Positions 1 through 7,836 of a stretch of 37,888 bases of DNA are shown here, piece after piece. Both the position numbers and the translations under genes were made by a program. The stretch is from Clostridia bacterium (GTDB lineage Bacteria > Bacillota > Clostridia > Oscillospirales > Acutalibacteraceae). Each line of letters begins with the position of its first letter. Position 1 is the stretch's first letter. The stretch is from assembly GCA_017435865.1 (NCBI GenBank), contig JAFSEF010000036.1, positions 1 to 37,888 of the forward strand. The letters run 5' to 3'. The notes below the pieces were generated by a model, which was given only the letters and a program-made list of their open reading frames with translations, was not told where the DNA came from and ran no database searches.

Positions 1-1
1 A

Positions 2-526
2 AGAAAACTCGGATTAAAGGTGAATGCAACAAAAACAAAGATAACCCCACCGAGCAAACTCAAATATCTTGGTTTTGGTTTTTGGAAAGACAAAACCGAA
101 TGGAAAGCAAGACCGCACGAAAGCTCTGTTGAGAAATTTAAAAGGAAACTCAAACAACTGTGCAAAAGAAGTTGGAGTATAGACCTCACATATCGCATTA
201 AGAAGATAAATGAGGTAACGAGAGGTTGGATAAACTATTTCAGAATAGGCTCAATGAAGCAAAAACTTAAAAGCATAGACGAACATTTGAGAACAATGAT
301 AAGGGTGATAATTTGGAAACAGTGGAAGGTAGCCACAAAAAGGGAATGGGGACTTTTAAAGCTCGGAGTTCCAAAATGGATTGCACATAAGGTTGCAAAC
401 TGGGGAGACCATTACCAATTTGTAGCACAAAAGTCCGTTCTTAAAAGAGCAATTTCAAAAGAAACACTGACCAAACGAGGCTTAGTCAGTGTTTACGACT
501 ACTACCTGAAGGTAGCACATATTTAA
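2..526 (+). CDS. ltrA: Group II intron reverse transcriptase/maturase, C-terminal part
   Basis: This is the C-terminal ~174 residues of an intron-encoded protein; the open frame continues off the left edge. It begins at the last reverse transcriptase block (SKLKYLGFGF) and continues through the maturase (GIIM) domain with the typical INEVTRGWINYFRIG segment. It ends without an HNH endonuclease domain. Maturases bind their own intron RNA to aid splicing and prime reverse transcription during retrohoming. The stop codon lies ten bases before domain V, the usual layout for an ORF in domain IV. The visible part has no frameshift, but the catalytic YADD region lies outside the window, so activity cannot be judged. 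Confidence 0.9.
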   Translation, partial: RKLGLKVNATKTKITPPSKLKYLGFGFWKDKTEWKARPHESSVEKFKRKLKQLCKRSWSIDLTYRIKKINEVTRGWINYFRIGSMKQKLKSIDEHLRTMIRVIIWKQWKVATKREWGLLKLGVPKWIAHKVANWGDHYQFVAQKSVLKRAISKETLTKRGLVSVYDYYLKVAHI

Positions 527-535
527 TTTTGAATT

Positions 536-601
536 GAACCGCCCTGTGCCGAACGGCATGCAGGGTGGTGTGAGAGGGCGATTAATTTCGCCCTACTCGA
601 T
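536..601 (+). ncRNA. Group II intron domains V and VI
   Basis: Domain V is a hairpin at about 536-571: CCCTG and TGCC on the 5' side pair with GGCA and CAGGG on the 3' side across a GAAC-type tetraloop, with a two-base TG bulge. The triad near its base reads CGC, a variant found in several bacterial intron classes. Domain VI pairs 572-580 (GAGAGGGCG) with 589-598 and leaves A595 bulged as the lariat branch point. These are the catalytic core and the branch-site helix of the ribozyme, and both look intact. Confidence 0.8.
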
Positions 602-639
602 CTTTCAGTATGATTAAAGTATAAATATGGATAATATGC

Positions 640-668
640 TTGAAAATATAATAAGAAAATAATATAAT
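640..668 (+). promoter_or_regulatory. Promoter for the two-component system
   Basis: A TTGAAA box at 640-645 and a perfect TATAAT at 663-668 are 17 bases apart in a very AT-rich leader. Transcription should start near 675, about 50 bases before the response regulator start. The promoter lies just downstream of the group II intron, so the intron did not separate it from its gene. Confidence 0.6.
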
Positions 669-725
669 AATTTTATCTATGACAGTCATTGTTTTTTGTG
701 CAATGACGGAAAGGATCGCAAAATT

Positions 726-1409
726 ATGCAGATACTTGTTATTGAAGATGAGCCTCGTCTTGCGGAGGCTGTTGCACAGATTCTCAGAGAAAAAAAGTAT
801 ATGGTCGATATTGCAAATGACGGCAGAGACGGTTTTGACCTTGCTGTCAGCGGTGTGTATGACTGCATTATTCTGGATGTGATGCTGCCGTTCAAGGACG
901 GCTATCAGGTTGCAAGTGAATTGCGTAAAGAACGCATTGCAACCCCCATTTTGATGCTGACTGCAAAAGATACGGTTGCCGATAAGGTCAAAGGTCTTGA
1001 TTCGGGTGCTGATGACTATATGACAAAACCGTTTGCACCCGATGAGCTGCTGGCCCGTGTGCGTGCAATGACACGCAGACAGGGGGAAGTGGTACTGGAT
1101 GAAATTGTGTTTGAAGATCTGACACTGAATTTGTCGGCTTACAATCTTTCCTGCAATGAAAAAAGTGTACACCTGAATTTCAAAGAGTTTGAAATCATCC
1201 GTATTCTTATGTCCAATCCTGCTGCCGTTGTTACAAAGGAAGATCTGATTGTCAAGGTCTGGGGCTATGATTCCAATGCCGTGGACAACAACGTGGAAGT
1301 GTATATTTCATTTTTGCGTAAAAAACTGGAATTCATCGGTTCCTCTGTTGAAATCACGGCACTTCGCAAAATCGGCTACCGTCTTGAGGTGAAGCAAAGT
1401 GCTCAATAA
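726..1409 (+). CDS. OmpR/PhoB-family response regulator
   Basis: A DNA-binding response regulator of 227 residues. The receiver domain (about 1-115) has the acidic pair E7/D8, phosphoacceptor D51 in IILDVMLP, T79 and K101 in the TKPF motif. The winged-helix domain (about 130-225) has the ...KEDLIVKVWGYD... and VEVYISFLRKKL segments of the OmpR/PhoB class. The ATG at 726 is chosen because GGAAAGGA lies 10 bases upstream and the protein then starts directly with the first receiver strand. An in-frame ATG at 696 would add ten uncharged-looking residues with no ribosome binding site. The end overlaps the sensor kinase by 11 bases, so the two are translated together. The signal sensed is unknown. 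Confidence 0.93.
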   Translation: MQILVIEDEPRLAEAVAQILREKKYMVDIANDGRDGFDLAVSGVYDCIILDVMLPFKDGYQVASELRKERIATPILMLTAKDTVADKVKGLDSGADDYMTKPFAPDELLARVRAMTRRQGEVVLDEIVFEDLTLNLSAYNLSCNEKSVHLNFKEFEIIRILMSNPAAVVTKEDLIVKVWGYDSNAVDNNVEVYISFLRKKLEFIGSSVEITALRKIGYRLEVKQSAQ

Positions 1410-2673
1410 ACTCAGGAACAGGTTTATTTTTATCAATATGCTTCTTGTAAGCGTTATTGCACTTGTTTTGTTTCTTTGCATTTTTGCCATTACCGTAGGA
1501 TCGCAGTATTCTGATCTGAAGAATGCAATGGATGAAATGCTCGAAATAGACATTGATGTTCCTTTGCTTTATCCGTTTATCGGCGACGACGAACACGTCG
1601 GAATCCGGTCAGACAATCGCACAAGGGGAATTTATGTAGTCAGTGTGACGCATTACGGATCGCCCGGTGGCGGATACGTTGTTGAAAAATCCGTGAACAA
1701 TCTGGTTTCCATGGATGAGGATTTACTGACAACAGCCATTACCTGGATTCTTGAAAACGAAAAGGAAGACGGCTGGCTGAATGATGAAGGTCTTTATTTT
1801 CGCACGCAGCAGCATTTCGACGCACTGCACATTGCTTTTGCCGACGCATCGCATATACTCGATTCATTAGCAAGCGGTTTTATAAACATCATAAGTATGT
1901 ATATAATCGTTTTTGTTGTGTTCTATTTCATTTCCAATTTTTTGGCATCAATGGCTTTCAAACCTGCCGAAAAGGCATGGGAACAGCAGCAACACTTTCT
2001 TGCAGATGCATCCCATGAGCTGAAAACACCGCTTACGGTTATTCTTGCAAATAACAATATTCTGCTCTCACAAAAGAACAAAACCATTGACGAGCAGTTG
2101 CAATGGGTGGAAAGTACGCAGACGGAAGCGGAACATATGAAAAAACTTGTGGATGAATTGTTGTTTCTTGCAAAATCGGATGCTGCAAAACATGAAATCC
2201 CCAAAGAACCTGTTGATCTCAGCGAACTTGCATGGAGCAATATGCTGCAGTTTGAACCTGTTGCGTTTGAACGCGGTGTGCAGTTCGACGGCGAAATACA
2301 GAATGATCTTGTTACGATCGGCGATCGCACGCAGCTGAACCAGCTGATCCATATTTTGTTGGATAATGCCATCAAATATGCAGGCAACAACGGACAGGTT
2401 GATTGGAAGTTGGAAAAATATACAACAGGGAAGACTAAATTGCAAAATTATGCACGCTTGAGTGTGCACAACACCGGCAATCCGATTCCGCAGGAAGATC
2501 TGCCTCATATTTATGAACGTTTTTACCGTTCTGACCGTGCACGCAGTCCCGGCAGCGGATACGGACTCGGACTTGCAATCGCAAAGTCCATTTGTGAGGT
2601 GCACGGTGCTGATATTCTTGTTGAAAGCAGTGCCGAAAACGGAACGACATTTACAGTGAAATTCAAGCTCTAA
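1399..2673 (+). CDS. Sensor histidine kinase
   Basis: A membrane histidine kinase of 424 residues, partner of the response regulator it overlaps. TM1 spans about residues 9-33 and TM2 about 160-182, bracketing an extracytoplasmic sensor of ~125 residues that I do not recognise. The dimerisation/phosphoacceptor helix has SHELKTPLT with H206. The ATPase part has the N box with N323, the F box near FYRSD, and the G2 box GYGLGLAIAK beginning at G387. All catalytic boxes are present. The start is a GTG with GAGGTGAAG upstream, inside the end of the regulator gene. No terminator is visible before the argG promoter, so some read-through into argG is possible. Confidence 0.93.
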   Translation: MLNKLRNRFIFINMLLVSVIALVLFLCIFAITVGSQYSDLKNAMDEMLEIDIDVPLLYPFIGDDEHVGIRSDNRTRGIYVVSVTHYGSPGGGYVVEKSVNNLVSMDEDLLTTAITWILENEKEDGWLNDEGLYFRTQQHFDALHIAFADASHILDSLASGFINIISMYIIVFVVFYFISNFLASMAFKPAEKAWEQQQHFLADASHELKTPLTVILANNNILLSQKNKTIDEQLQWVESTQTEAEHMKKLVDELLFLAKSDAAKHEIPKEPVDLSELAWSNMLQFEPVAFERGVQFDGEIQNDLVTIGDRTQLNQLIHILLDNAIKYAGNNGQVDWKLEKYTTGKTKLQNYARLSVHNTGNPIPQEDLPHIYERFYRSDRARSPGSGYGLGLAIAKSICEVHGADILVESSAENGTTFTVKFKL

Positions 2674-2705
2674 AAAAATAAATTGTATTTCACTGTATAT
2701 TGGTG

Positions 2706-2733
2706 TTGACAAATACAGAAAAGTATGTATAAT
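2706..2733 (+). promoter_or_regulatory. argG promoter
   Basis: A consensus TTGACA at 2706-2711 and a consensus TATAAT at 2728-2733 are 16 bases apart. Transcription would start near 2740, giving a ~30-base leader before the argG start. The -10 box is embedded in a palindrome that could be an arginine repressor site. Confidence 0.75.
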
Positions 2734-2738
2734 TATAC
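2727..2738. promoter_or_regulatory. Candidate ArgR/AhrC operator
   Basis: GTATAATTATAC is a perfect 12-base palindrome covering the argG -10 box. Arginine repressor boxes in Gram-positive bacteria have similar AT-rich half sites (TGNATAATTATNCA-like). The position would allow direct repression. Because any TATAAT followed by TATAC gives part of this symmetry, the call is tentative. Confidence 0.35.
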
Positions 2739-2770
2739 TGAAATATGAAAACCTAAGGAGATAATCTGCA

Positions 2771-4000
2771 ATGGCAAAAGAAATCAAAAAAATCGTTCTT
2801 GCATATTCAGGTGGTCTTGACACCTCCATCATCATCCCGTGGCTGAAGGAAAACTATCCCGGATGCTCCATCATCGCTGTTTCCGGTGACGTCGGTCAGG
2901 GTACAGAACTCGACGGTCTTGAAGAAAAAGCCAAGAAGACCGGCGCCGATAAGCTGTATGTTCTTGATCTTAAGAAAGAATTTGTTGAAGATTACGTATT
3001 CCCGACCCTCAAGGCAGGCGCTGTTTACGAAGGCGACTATCTGCTCGGTACTTCCTTCGCTCGTCCCGTCATCGCAAAGGGCATTGCTGAAATCGCAATG
3101 AAGGAAGGTGCAGATGCAATCTGCCACGGCTGCACAGGTAAGGGTAATGACCAGGTTCGTTTTGAACTGACCATCAAGGCTTTCTGCCCCGATATGGCCA
3201 TCATCGCTCCCTGGCGTGTATGGGATATCAAGTCCCGTGACGAAGAAATCGACTATGCTGAGGCTCACAATGTTCCGCTGAAGATCAGCCGTGAAACCAA
3301 CTACTCCAAAGATAAGAACATCTGGCATCTTTCCCACGAAGGTCTTGACCTTGAAGATCCTGCAAACGAACCGCAGTACAACAAGGAAGGCTTCCTTGAA
3401 ATGGGCGTTTCTCCCGAGCAGGCTCCCGATGTTCCCACCTATGTCACCATTTCTTTTGAAAAGGGTGTTCCCGTTGCAATCGACGGCAAAAAGATGGGCG
3501 GCGTTGAAATCGTTGAAACCCTCAATAAGCTCGGCGGCGACAACGGCATCGGTCTTGCAGACCTTGTCGAAAACCGTCTTGTCGGTATGAAGAGCCGCGG
3601 CGTTTATGAAACTCCCGGCGGCACCATCCTTTACAGAGCTCATCAGGTTCTTGAAACCATCACCCTTGACCGTGACACCCAGCACTACAAAGAGATCATT
3701 GCAAACCGTTTTGCAGAACTCGTTTACTTCGGTCAGTGGTTCACTCCGCTTCGCGAAGCGCTTTCCGCTTTTGTTGACAAGACCCAGGAAACCGTTACGG
3801 GTGACGTCAAGCTCAAGCTCTACAAGGGCAACATCATCAACGCAGGTGTTACCTCTCCCTACACCCTGTACGATCCCGAAGTTGCTACCTTCGATGCTGA
3901 CGAAGTTTACAACCAGGCTGATTCCGCAGGCTTCATCAATCTGTTCGGACTTCCCATTTCCGTCCGTGCAAAGCTCGAAGCAAAGCGTAACAACAAATAA
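2771..4000 (+). CDS. argG: Argininosuccinate synthase
   Basis: Joins citrulline and aspartate with ATP to give argininosuccinate, the penultimate step of arginine synthesis in the cytoplasm. The 409-residue protein matches the usual ~400. It opens with the N-type ATP pyrophosphatase loop AYSGGLDTS (residues 11-19), followed by the GQ.EL-type segment. The characteristic [15 protein letters not shown] motif and [12 protein letters not shown] near residue 280 are present. The start has AAGGAG ten bases upstream. The codons are rich in C-ending synonyms, consistent with good expression. argH follows after a 66-base gap that contains a strong hairpin terminator, so the level of argH may be set by read-through. 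Confidence 0.98.
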   Translation: MAKEIKKIVLAYSGGLDTSIIIPWLKENYPGCSIIAVSGDVGQGTELDGLEEKAKKTGADKLYVLDLKKEFVEDYVFPTLKAGAVYEGDYLLGTSFARPVIAKGIAEIAMKEGADAICHGCTGKGNDQVRFELTIKAFCPDMAIIAPWRVWDIKSRDEEIDYAEAHNVPLKISRETNYSKDKNIWHLSHEGLDLEDPANEPQYNKEGFLEMGVSPEQAPDVPTYVTISFEKGVPVAIDGKKMGGVEIVETLNKLGGDNGIGLADLVENRLVGMKSRGVYETPGGTILYRAHQVLETITLDRDTQHYKEIIANRFAELVYFGQWFTPLREALSAFVDKTQETVTGDVKLKLYKGNIINAGVTSPYTLYDPEVATFDADEVYNQADSAGFINLFGLPISVRAKLEAKRNNK

Positions 4001-4015
4001 AATACATACACAAGC

Positions 4016-4046
4016 AAGACGGCGATTTGCTTCGCCGTCTTTTTTG
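4016..4046 (+). terminator. Terminator between argG and argH
   Basis: Ten-base-pair stem AAGACGGCGA / TCGCCGTCTT (4016-4025 with 4032-4041), a six-base loop and a run of T to 4045. It ends only 21 bases before argH, so it can act as an attenuating, read-through terminator; no separate argH promoter is apparent. Confidence 0.8.
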
Positions 4047-4066
4047 AGAAAAAAGGAGACTTTTTT

Positions 4067-5443
4067 ATGGATAAACTCTGGGCAGGCCGTTTTGCCAAGG
4101 AACTCGACAGCCGTGCAAACGATTTCAATTCTTCCATCCGTGTGGACAGCCGCATGGTCCGTCAGGACATCAAAGGCTCCATTGCCCATGCCACCATGCT
4201 CGGTGCAACCGGCATTCTTCCGCAGACAGAGGTCGATATGATCGTTGAAGGCTTACAGGGCATTCTTGCCGACATCGACAACGGCTCGCTTCCCATCGAC
4301 ATGACCGCAGAAGATGTGCACATGTTTGTTGAAAACGAACTGACAAGAAGACTCGGTGATACCGGCAAAAGACTGCACACCGCAAGAAGCCGTAATGACC
4401 AGGTTGCAGTGGACGTGCGTTTGTATCTGCGTGACGAAGCGGAAGAAATCAAGGAATTGCTCAAGAATCTCATCCTTGTTCTTGCCGACCTTGCCGACGA
4501 AAACAAGACCGTCATTGCACCCGGCTACACCCATCTGCAGAGAGCACAGCCCATTGCGTTCGGCCATCATCTTGCTGCCTATGCGATGATGTTCGTGCGT
4601 GACTATGAACGCGTTGTGGATGCCGTCCGCAGAATGAATGTTTCACCCCTCGGTTCGTGTGCACTGGCAGGTACGGGCTATCCGACAAACCGCCGCATGG
4701 AAGCAGAACTTCTCGGCTTTGACGGCATTACCCTCAACAGCATGGACGGTGTTTCCGACCGTGACTTCTGCGTGGAGCTTGCCAACGCCTGTGCACTCAT
4801 TATGACCCATCTGTCCCGCTTCTCCGAAGAAGTGATTCTGTGGGCATCGTGGGAGTTCAAGTTCATCGAGCTTGATGATGCTTTCTCCACAGGTTCAAGC
4901 ATCATGCCGCAGAAAAAGAACCCCGACATTGCTGAACTCGTAAGAGGTAAATCGGGTCGTGTTTACGGCAATCTCATGGCACTTCTTACCATGCTCAAAG
5001 GTCTTCCGCTTGCCTACAACAAGGATATGCAGGAAGACAAGGAGCTGATTTTCGACTCCATCGACACCGTCAAGGATTGTCTTGCCGTGTTCGCTCCCAT
5101 GCTTGCCACCATGCGTGTGCTGCCCGACAATATGCGTAAAGCTGCTGCAAACGGTTTTATCAATGCCACCGAATGTGCCGATTACCTCACAAGAAAGGGT
5201 CTGCCGTTCCGCACTGCTTACAAAATCACGGGGCAGATCGTTGCTTACTGCATTGCCAACGGCAAAACGCTCGAAACCCTCGGGATGGCTGAATACAAGG
5301 ATTTCTGTGAACAGTTTGAAGACGATATTTACGCAAGCGTTGATATGCAGCACTGCATCGATATCCGCGTGTCCGAGGGCTGCGCAGGCACACAGTCTGT
5401 TGAACAACAGGTCCAATACTTGAAAGACTATTTCGCAGAATAA
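4067..5443 (+). CDS. argH: Argininosuccinate lyase
   Basis: Splits argininosuccinate into arginine and fumarate, the last step of arginine synthesis. At 458 residues it has the normal length for the fumarase/aspartase superfamily. The signature GSSIMPQKKNPD starts at G276 and carries the catalytic serine loop. Other blocks seen are LWAGRF at the N-terminus, TARSRNDQVA near residue 105 and GYTHLQRAQP near 150. The ATG at 4067 has AAGGAG eight bases upstream. It pairs functionally with the upstream argG, and a strong hairpin follows the gene. Confidence 0.98.
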   Translation: MDKLWAGRFAKELDSRANDFNSSIRVDSRMVRQDIKGSIAHATMLGATGILPQTEVDMIVEGLQGILADIDNGSLPIDMTAEDVHMFVENELTRRLGDTGKRLHTARSRNDQVAVDVRLYLRDEAEEIKELLKNLILVLADLADENKTVIAPGYTHLQRAQPIAFGHHLAAYAMMFVRDYERVVDAVRRMNVSPLGSCALAGTGYPTNRRMEAELLGFDGITLNSMDGVSDRDFCVELANACALIMTHLSRFSEEVILWASWEFKFIELDDAFSTGSSIMPQKKNPDIAELVRGKSGRVYGNLMALLTMLKGLPLAYNKDMQEDKELIFDSIDTVKDCLAVFAPMLATMRVLPDNMRKAAANGFINATECADYLTRKGLPFRTAYKITGQIVAYCIANGKTLETLGMAEYKDFCEQFEDDIYASVDMQHCIDIRVSEGCAGTQSVEQQVQYLKDYFAE

Positions 5444-5457
5444 AACCAACATAATCA

Positions 5458-5490
5458 CAGCCGCACCTTTTTCGGGTGCGGCTGATTTTA
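5458..5490. terminator. Terminator after argH, possibly bidirectional
   Basis: Ten-base-pair stem CAGCCGCACC / GGTGCGGCTG (5458-5467 with 5475-5484) with a TTTTTCG loop, followed by ATTTTA. It lies between argH and the convergent small membrane protein gene, so it can serve both, although the T-run is better on the plus strand. Confidence 0.75.
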
Positions 5491-5510
5491 ACGGGCAGAT
5501 AAAATGGAAC

Positions 5511-5819
5511 TCAGTGATTTGTCAGTGGTTTTTCCATGTTATATCCGTCACTTTCGGAGTAAGACATGCCCACATTTCCAAAAGGGAAATAGTGGATCGT
5601 GTAATACACTCGATCGGAAGTGAAATTCTCGACTGACACATAAACAGGCACTAACGGAAGAATATCGGAGTATAAACCGTCGGATTGATCTGCTATTGCA
5701 TCTAAATAATTCGCAGGTGCGTTGGCGTTATTTGAAATGATCGGATTCTCATTCAATAAACCAAGACTTACAAGCAAGAGAACAACAGTAATAACTAAAA
5801 TGATTGCCTTTTTTTTCAT
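5511..5819 (-). CDS. Small membrane-anchored protein of unknown function
   Basis: A 102-residue protein that I do not recognise. It starts with MKKKAIIL, followed by a hydrophobic stretch to about residue 22 (VVLLLVSLGLL), which can be a signal anchor. There is no lipobox cysteine. The rest is polar and acidic, with two YY/FP-containing segments near the C-terminus, so it is probably exposed outside the membrane. The ATG at 5819 is chosen because the membrane segment follows at once and GGGTG is just upstream; an open frame continues 35 codons further but overlaps the promoter. It is divergently transcribed from the AAA ATPase gene, with a 44-base inverted repeat between the two promoters. 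Confidence 0.6.
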   Translation of the reverse strand: MKKKAIILVITVVLLLVSLGLLNENPIISNNANAPANYLDAIADQSDGLYSDILPLVPVYVSVENFTSDRVYYTIHYFPFGNVGMSYSESDGYNMEKPLTNH

Positions 5820-5856
5820 GTCAACACCCACTTTGAAATCATGTTTGCCTGTCTGT

Positions 5857-5885
5857 ATTATACTACATGGAATTATGAAAATCAA
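5857..5885 (-). promoter_or_regulatory. Promoter of the small membrane protein gene
   Basis: On the minus strand TTGATT (5885-5880) and TATAAT (5862-5857) are 17 bases apart. The -35 box lies ten bases from the left arm of the inverted repeat that separates this promoter from the divergent ATPase promoter. Confidence 0.55.
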
Positions 5886-5894
5886 CCAATGCTG

Positions 5895-5938
5895 TCTATT
5901 GAAAATTTTTGCGTCAATATGCAAAAATTTTCAATAGA
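5895..5938. repeat. Perfect 18-bp inverted repeat between divergent promoters
   Basis: The left arm at 5895-5912 (TCTATTGAAAATTTTTGC) is the exact reverse complement of the right arm at 5921-5938; the loop is 8 bases. It fills the space between the -35 boxes of the leftward small-protein promoter and the rightward ATPase promoter, as an operator would. The right arm and its flank recur as a direct repeat at 5995-6016. Confidence 0.85.
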
Positions 5939-6016
5939 GGTTGACATATTTTGTGTCTGACGGTATAATACTATTGAAAAAACAATGTAAAGGTTGCAAA
6001 AATTTTCAATAGAGGT
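5920..6016 (+). repeat. 22-bp direct repeat flanking the AAA ATPase promoter
   Basis: The same 22 bases (TGCAAAAATTTTCAATAGAGGT) occur at 5920-5941 and 5995-6016, exactly 75 bases apart. The first copy ends at the -35 box and the second ends in the ribosome binding site of the ATPase. In addition, 5971-5980 (CTATTGAAAA) is the reverse complement of 6003-6012, so the mRNA leader can fold into a hairpin that ends beside the ribosome binding site. Confidence 0.85.
5941..5969 (+). promoter_or_regulatory. Promoter of the first AAA ATPase gene
   Basis: Perfect TTGACA (5941-5946) and TATAAT (5964-5969) boxes at the optimal 17-base spacing. The promoter lies exactly between repeat copies, so binding to them could repress it, or recombination between the outer inverted copies could turn it round. 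Confidence 0.8.
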
Positions 6017-6023
6017 GAGCAGA

Positions 6024-7277
6024 TTGGAGATTAAACGAGATTACTATTTGAATAAATTGATAGCAAAAAAGCGCAACGGACTGATAAAAGTTATCACCGG
6101 TATGCGCCGCTGTGGAAAATCTTATCTTCTTTTCATGCTGTTTAAAAAGCATCTGCTGGAATCCGGTGTTCCGGAAGACCATATTATAGAAATTGCATTT
6201 GATTCTTTTGAAAATATAAAGCTCCGCGATCCCGAAGTGCTTTATCCCTATGTAAAAGAAAAGTTGCTTGATGATCAGATGTATTATATTTTGCTGGACG
6301 AAGTGCAGCTTTTGGGCGAATTTGAAGCGGTTTTGAACGGTTTTATCCGCATTCCGAATGCAGATGTATATGTGACGGGCAGCAATGCAAAATTTCTTTC
6401 CAAAGATATTATTACCGAGTTCAGAGGCAGAGGGGATGAACTGCACATGAACCCATTATCTTTTGCAGAGTTTATGTCGGTTTATGACGGGAATAAATAT
6501 GATGGTTGGAAAGAATATGTGCTGTATGGCGGACTGCCTTCCGTGGTGTTACTTTCCGAAGCGGAACGGAAAATCGAATTTCTGAAACGTCTGTTTGACG
6601 AAACTTATGTGAATGACATTGTCGGCAGGCATAAGATCAGAAATAAAGATGAATTTGAAGAGTTGATCGATATCCTGTCCTCCGGCATCGGGTCATTGAC
6701 AAATCCGAAAAAGCTGTCGGACACATTCAGATCAAAAAAGAATAAAACAATCAGTGTCAATACGGTAAAAAGTTATCTGGATTATTTATGTGATGCTTTT
6801 ATTGTCAGCGGTGCAATACGATATGATATAAAAGGAAAAAAATATATTGACACGCCACGAAAATACTATTTTACGGATGTGGGACTTCGCAATGCCCGAA
6901 TCAATTTCAGGCAAATTGAAGAGAATCACACAATGGAAAATATTATATTCAATGAATTGATCGCAAGAGATTTCAATGTGGATGTAGGTGTGATTTGCGT
7001 TGCTGAAAAAGCAAAGGATGGAAAAATCATCCGCATGCAAAGAGAAGTGGATTTTGTTTGCAACAAAGGAACCAAACGGTATTATGTTCAATCTGCTTTT
7101 GCAATTCCGGACGAAGCAAAAATGCGTCAGGAAGCAGGGTCCTTGTTGAATATTGATGATTCTTTTAAAAAAATTATAGTCGTAAAAGACACACCTGCCC
7201 CTTGGTATACAGACGACGGCATTCTGGTTATCAGTGTGTATGATTTTTTGTTGCACAAAGACAGCCTTGATATGTAA
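6024..7277 (+). CDS. AAA-family ATPase with DUF4143 C-terminal domain
   Basis: A 417-residue ATPase of the AAA_14/DUF4143 type, a family very common in gut Clostridia and Bacteroidetes and still without a settled function. Walker A is GMRRCGKS (residues 26-33) and Walker B is YYILLDEVQ with D92/E93. A TGSNAKFLS sensor-like strand follows near 120. The C-terminal half (about 200-417) has the nuclease-like DUF4143 fold pattern: YYFTDVGLRNA, an NIIFNEL helix, then EVDFVCNKG and YVQSAF. The start is a TTG with AGAGGTGA six bases upstream, giving MEIKRDYYLNKL; no ATG fits the family N-terminus. A tyrosine phosphatase gene follows after 16 bases. A paralogue lies at 18393-19583. Confidence 0.85.
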   Translation: MEIKRDYYLNKLIAKKRNGLIKVITGMRRCGKSYLLFMLFKKHLLESGVPEDHIIEIAFDSFENIKLRDPEVLYPYVKEKLLDDQMYYILLDEVQLLGEFEAVLNGFIRIPNADVYVTGSNAKFLSKDIITEFRGRGDELHMNPLSFAEFMSVYDGNKYDGWKEYVLYGGLPSVVLLSEAERKIEFLKRLFDETYVNDIVGRHKIRNKDEFEELIDILSSGIGSLTNPKKLSDTFRSKKNKTISVNTVKSYLDYLCDAFIVSGAIRYDIKGKKYIDTPRKYYFTDVGLRNARINFRQIEENHTMENIIFNELIARDFNVDVGVICVAEKAKDGKIIRMQREVDFVCNKGTKRYYVQSAFAIPDEAKMRQEAGSLLNIDDSFKKIIVVKDTPAPWYTDDGILVISVYDFLLHKDSLDM

Positions 7278-7293
7278 AAACGGAGAAAACGGT

Positions 7294-7764
7294 ATGAAAA
7301 GAATCATGTTCATCTGCCACGGCAACATCTGCCGTTCACCCATGGCGGAGTTTGTTTTAAAAAAAATGCTCAATGAAAACGGTCTTTCTGATCGTGTGTT
7401 TGTGTCATCGAGTGCCACAAGCACCGAAACGATATGGCACGGACAAGGCGAGCCTGTGTATCCTCCTGCCGCAAAAGAGCTTGCAAAACACGGTGTTTCC
7501 TGTGACGGGAAACGCAGTGTGCAGCTGACAAAAGCGGATTACGGCAAATATGATCTGCTCATCTGCATGGACAGTAACAATATCCGCAACGCACTGCGTA
7601 TTATAGGTTCCGATCCGCAGAAAAAGCTCTGCAAGCTGATGGATTTTACATCCCGACCCAGGGATGTTGCCGACCCGTGGTTTACGGGGGATTTTGCAAC
7701 CACTTACCGCGACATTTCTGAAGGTTGTACGGCATTGCTTGCAAAACTGAAAAAAGAAATATAA
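7294..7764 (+). CDS. Low-molecular-weight protein tyrosine phosphatase
   Basis: A cytoplasmic phosphatase of 156 residues, the standard size. The P-loop CHGNICRS places the nucleophile at C8 and the phosphate-binding arginine at R14. The general acid is D127 in ADPWF. The ATG at 7294 is preceded by CGGAGA and leads directly into the first strand of the fold. It lies 16 bases after the AAA ATPase and probably shares its transcript; a hairpin terminator follows at once. Such enzymes dephosphorylate tyrosine kinases of capsule systems or protein arginine phosphates, but no kinase gene is in the window. Confidence 0.92.
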   Translation: MKRIMFICHGNICRSPMAEFVLKKMLNENGLSDRVFVSSSATSTETIWHGQGEPVYPPAAKELAKHGVSCDGKRSVQLTKADYGKYDLLICMDSNNIRNALRIIGSDPQKKLCKLMDFTSRPRDVADPWFTGDFATTYRDISEGCTALLAKLKKEI

Positions 7765-7769
7765 GACTC

Positions 7770-7806
7770 AAAAAGTGTTTTTGTCAGACGGCAGAAACAC
7801 TTTTTT
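7770..7806 (+). terminator. Terminator after the tyrosine phosphatase gene
   Basis: Eleven-base-pair stem AAAAAGTGTTT / AAACACTTTTT (7770-7780 with 7795-7805) with a T-run. It separates the ATPase-phosphatase unit from the methyltransferase operon. Confidence 0.75.
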
Positions 7807-7807
7807 C

Positions 7808-7836
7808 TTGCATACGGGTAATTGATATGATATAGT
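7808..7836 (+). promoter_or_regulatory. Promoter of the corrinoid methyltransferase operon
   Basis: TTGCAT (7808-7813) and TATAGT (7831-7836) with a 17-base spacer, directly after the preceding terminator. No cobalamin riboswitch fits in the ~30-base leader that follows. Confidence 0.6.

Larger units (their letters stand above)
1..601 (+). mobile_element. Group II intron, 3' part (5' part off window)
   Basis: The left edge lies inside a bacterial group II intron. What remains is the end of its reverse transcriptase/maturase frame followed by RNA domains V and VI. Domain VI shows a bulged adenosine at 595, the expected branch point, and the intron should end near 601. The 3' exon begins within the leader of the response regulator gene, about 40 bases before its promoter. 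The 5' exon and the intron start are not visible, so the original insertion target cannot be named. Confidence 0.85.

Noticed and set aside
2807-4189. A 460-codon open frame on the minus strand over argG
   Set aside because: It is the antisense of a clear argG gene; C-rich codon ends in argG remove stops from the opposite frame. It has no ribosome binding site and no family features.
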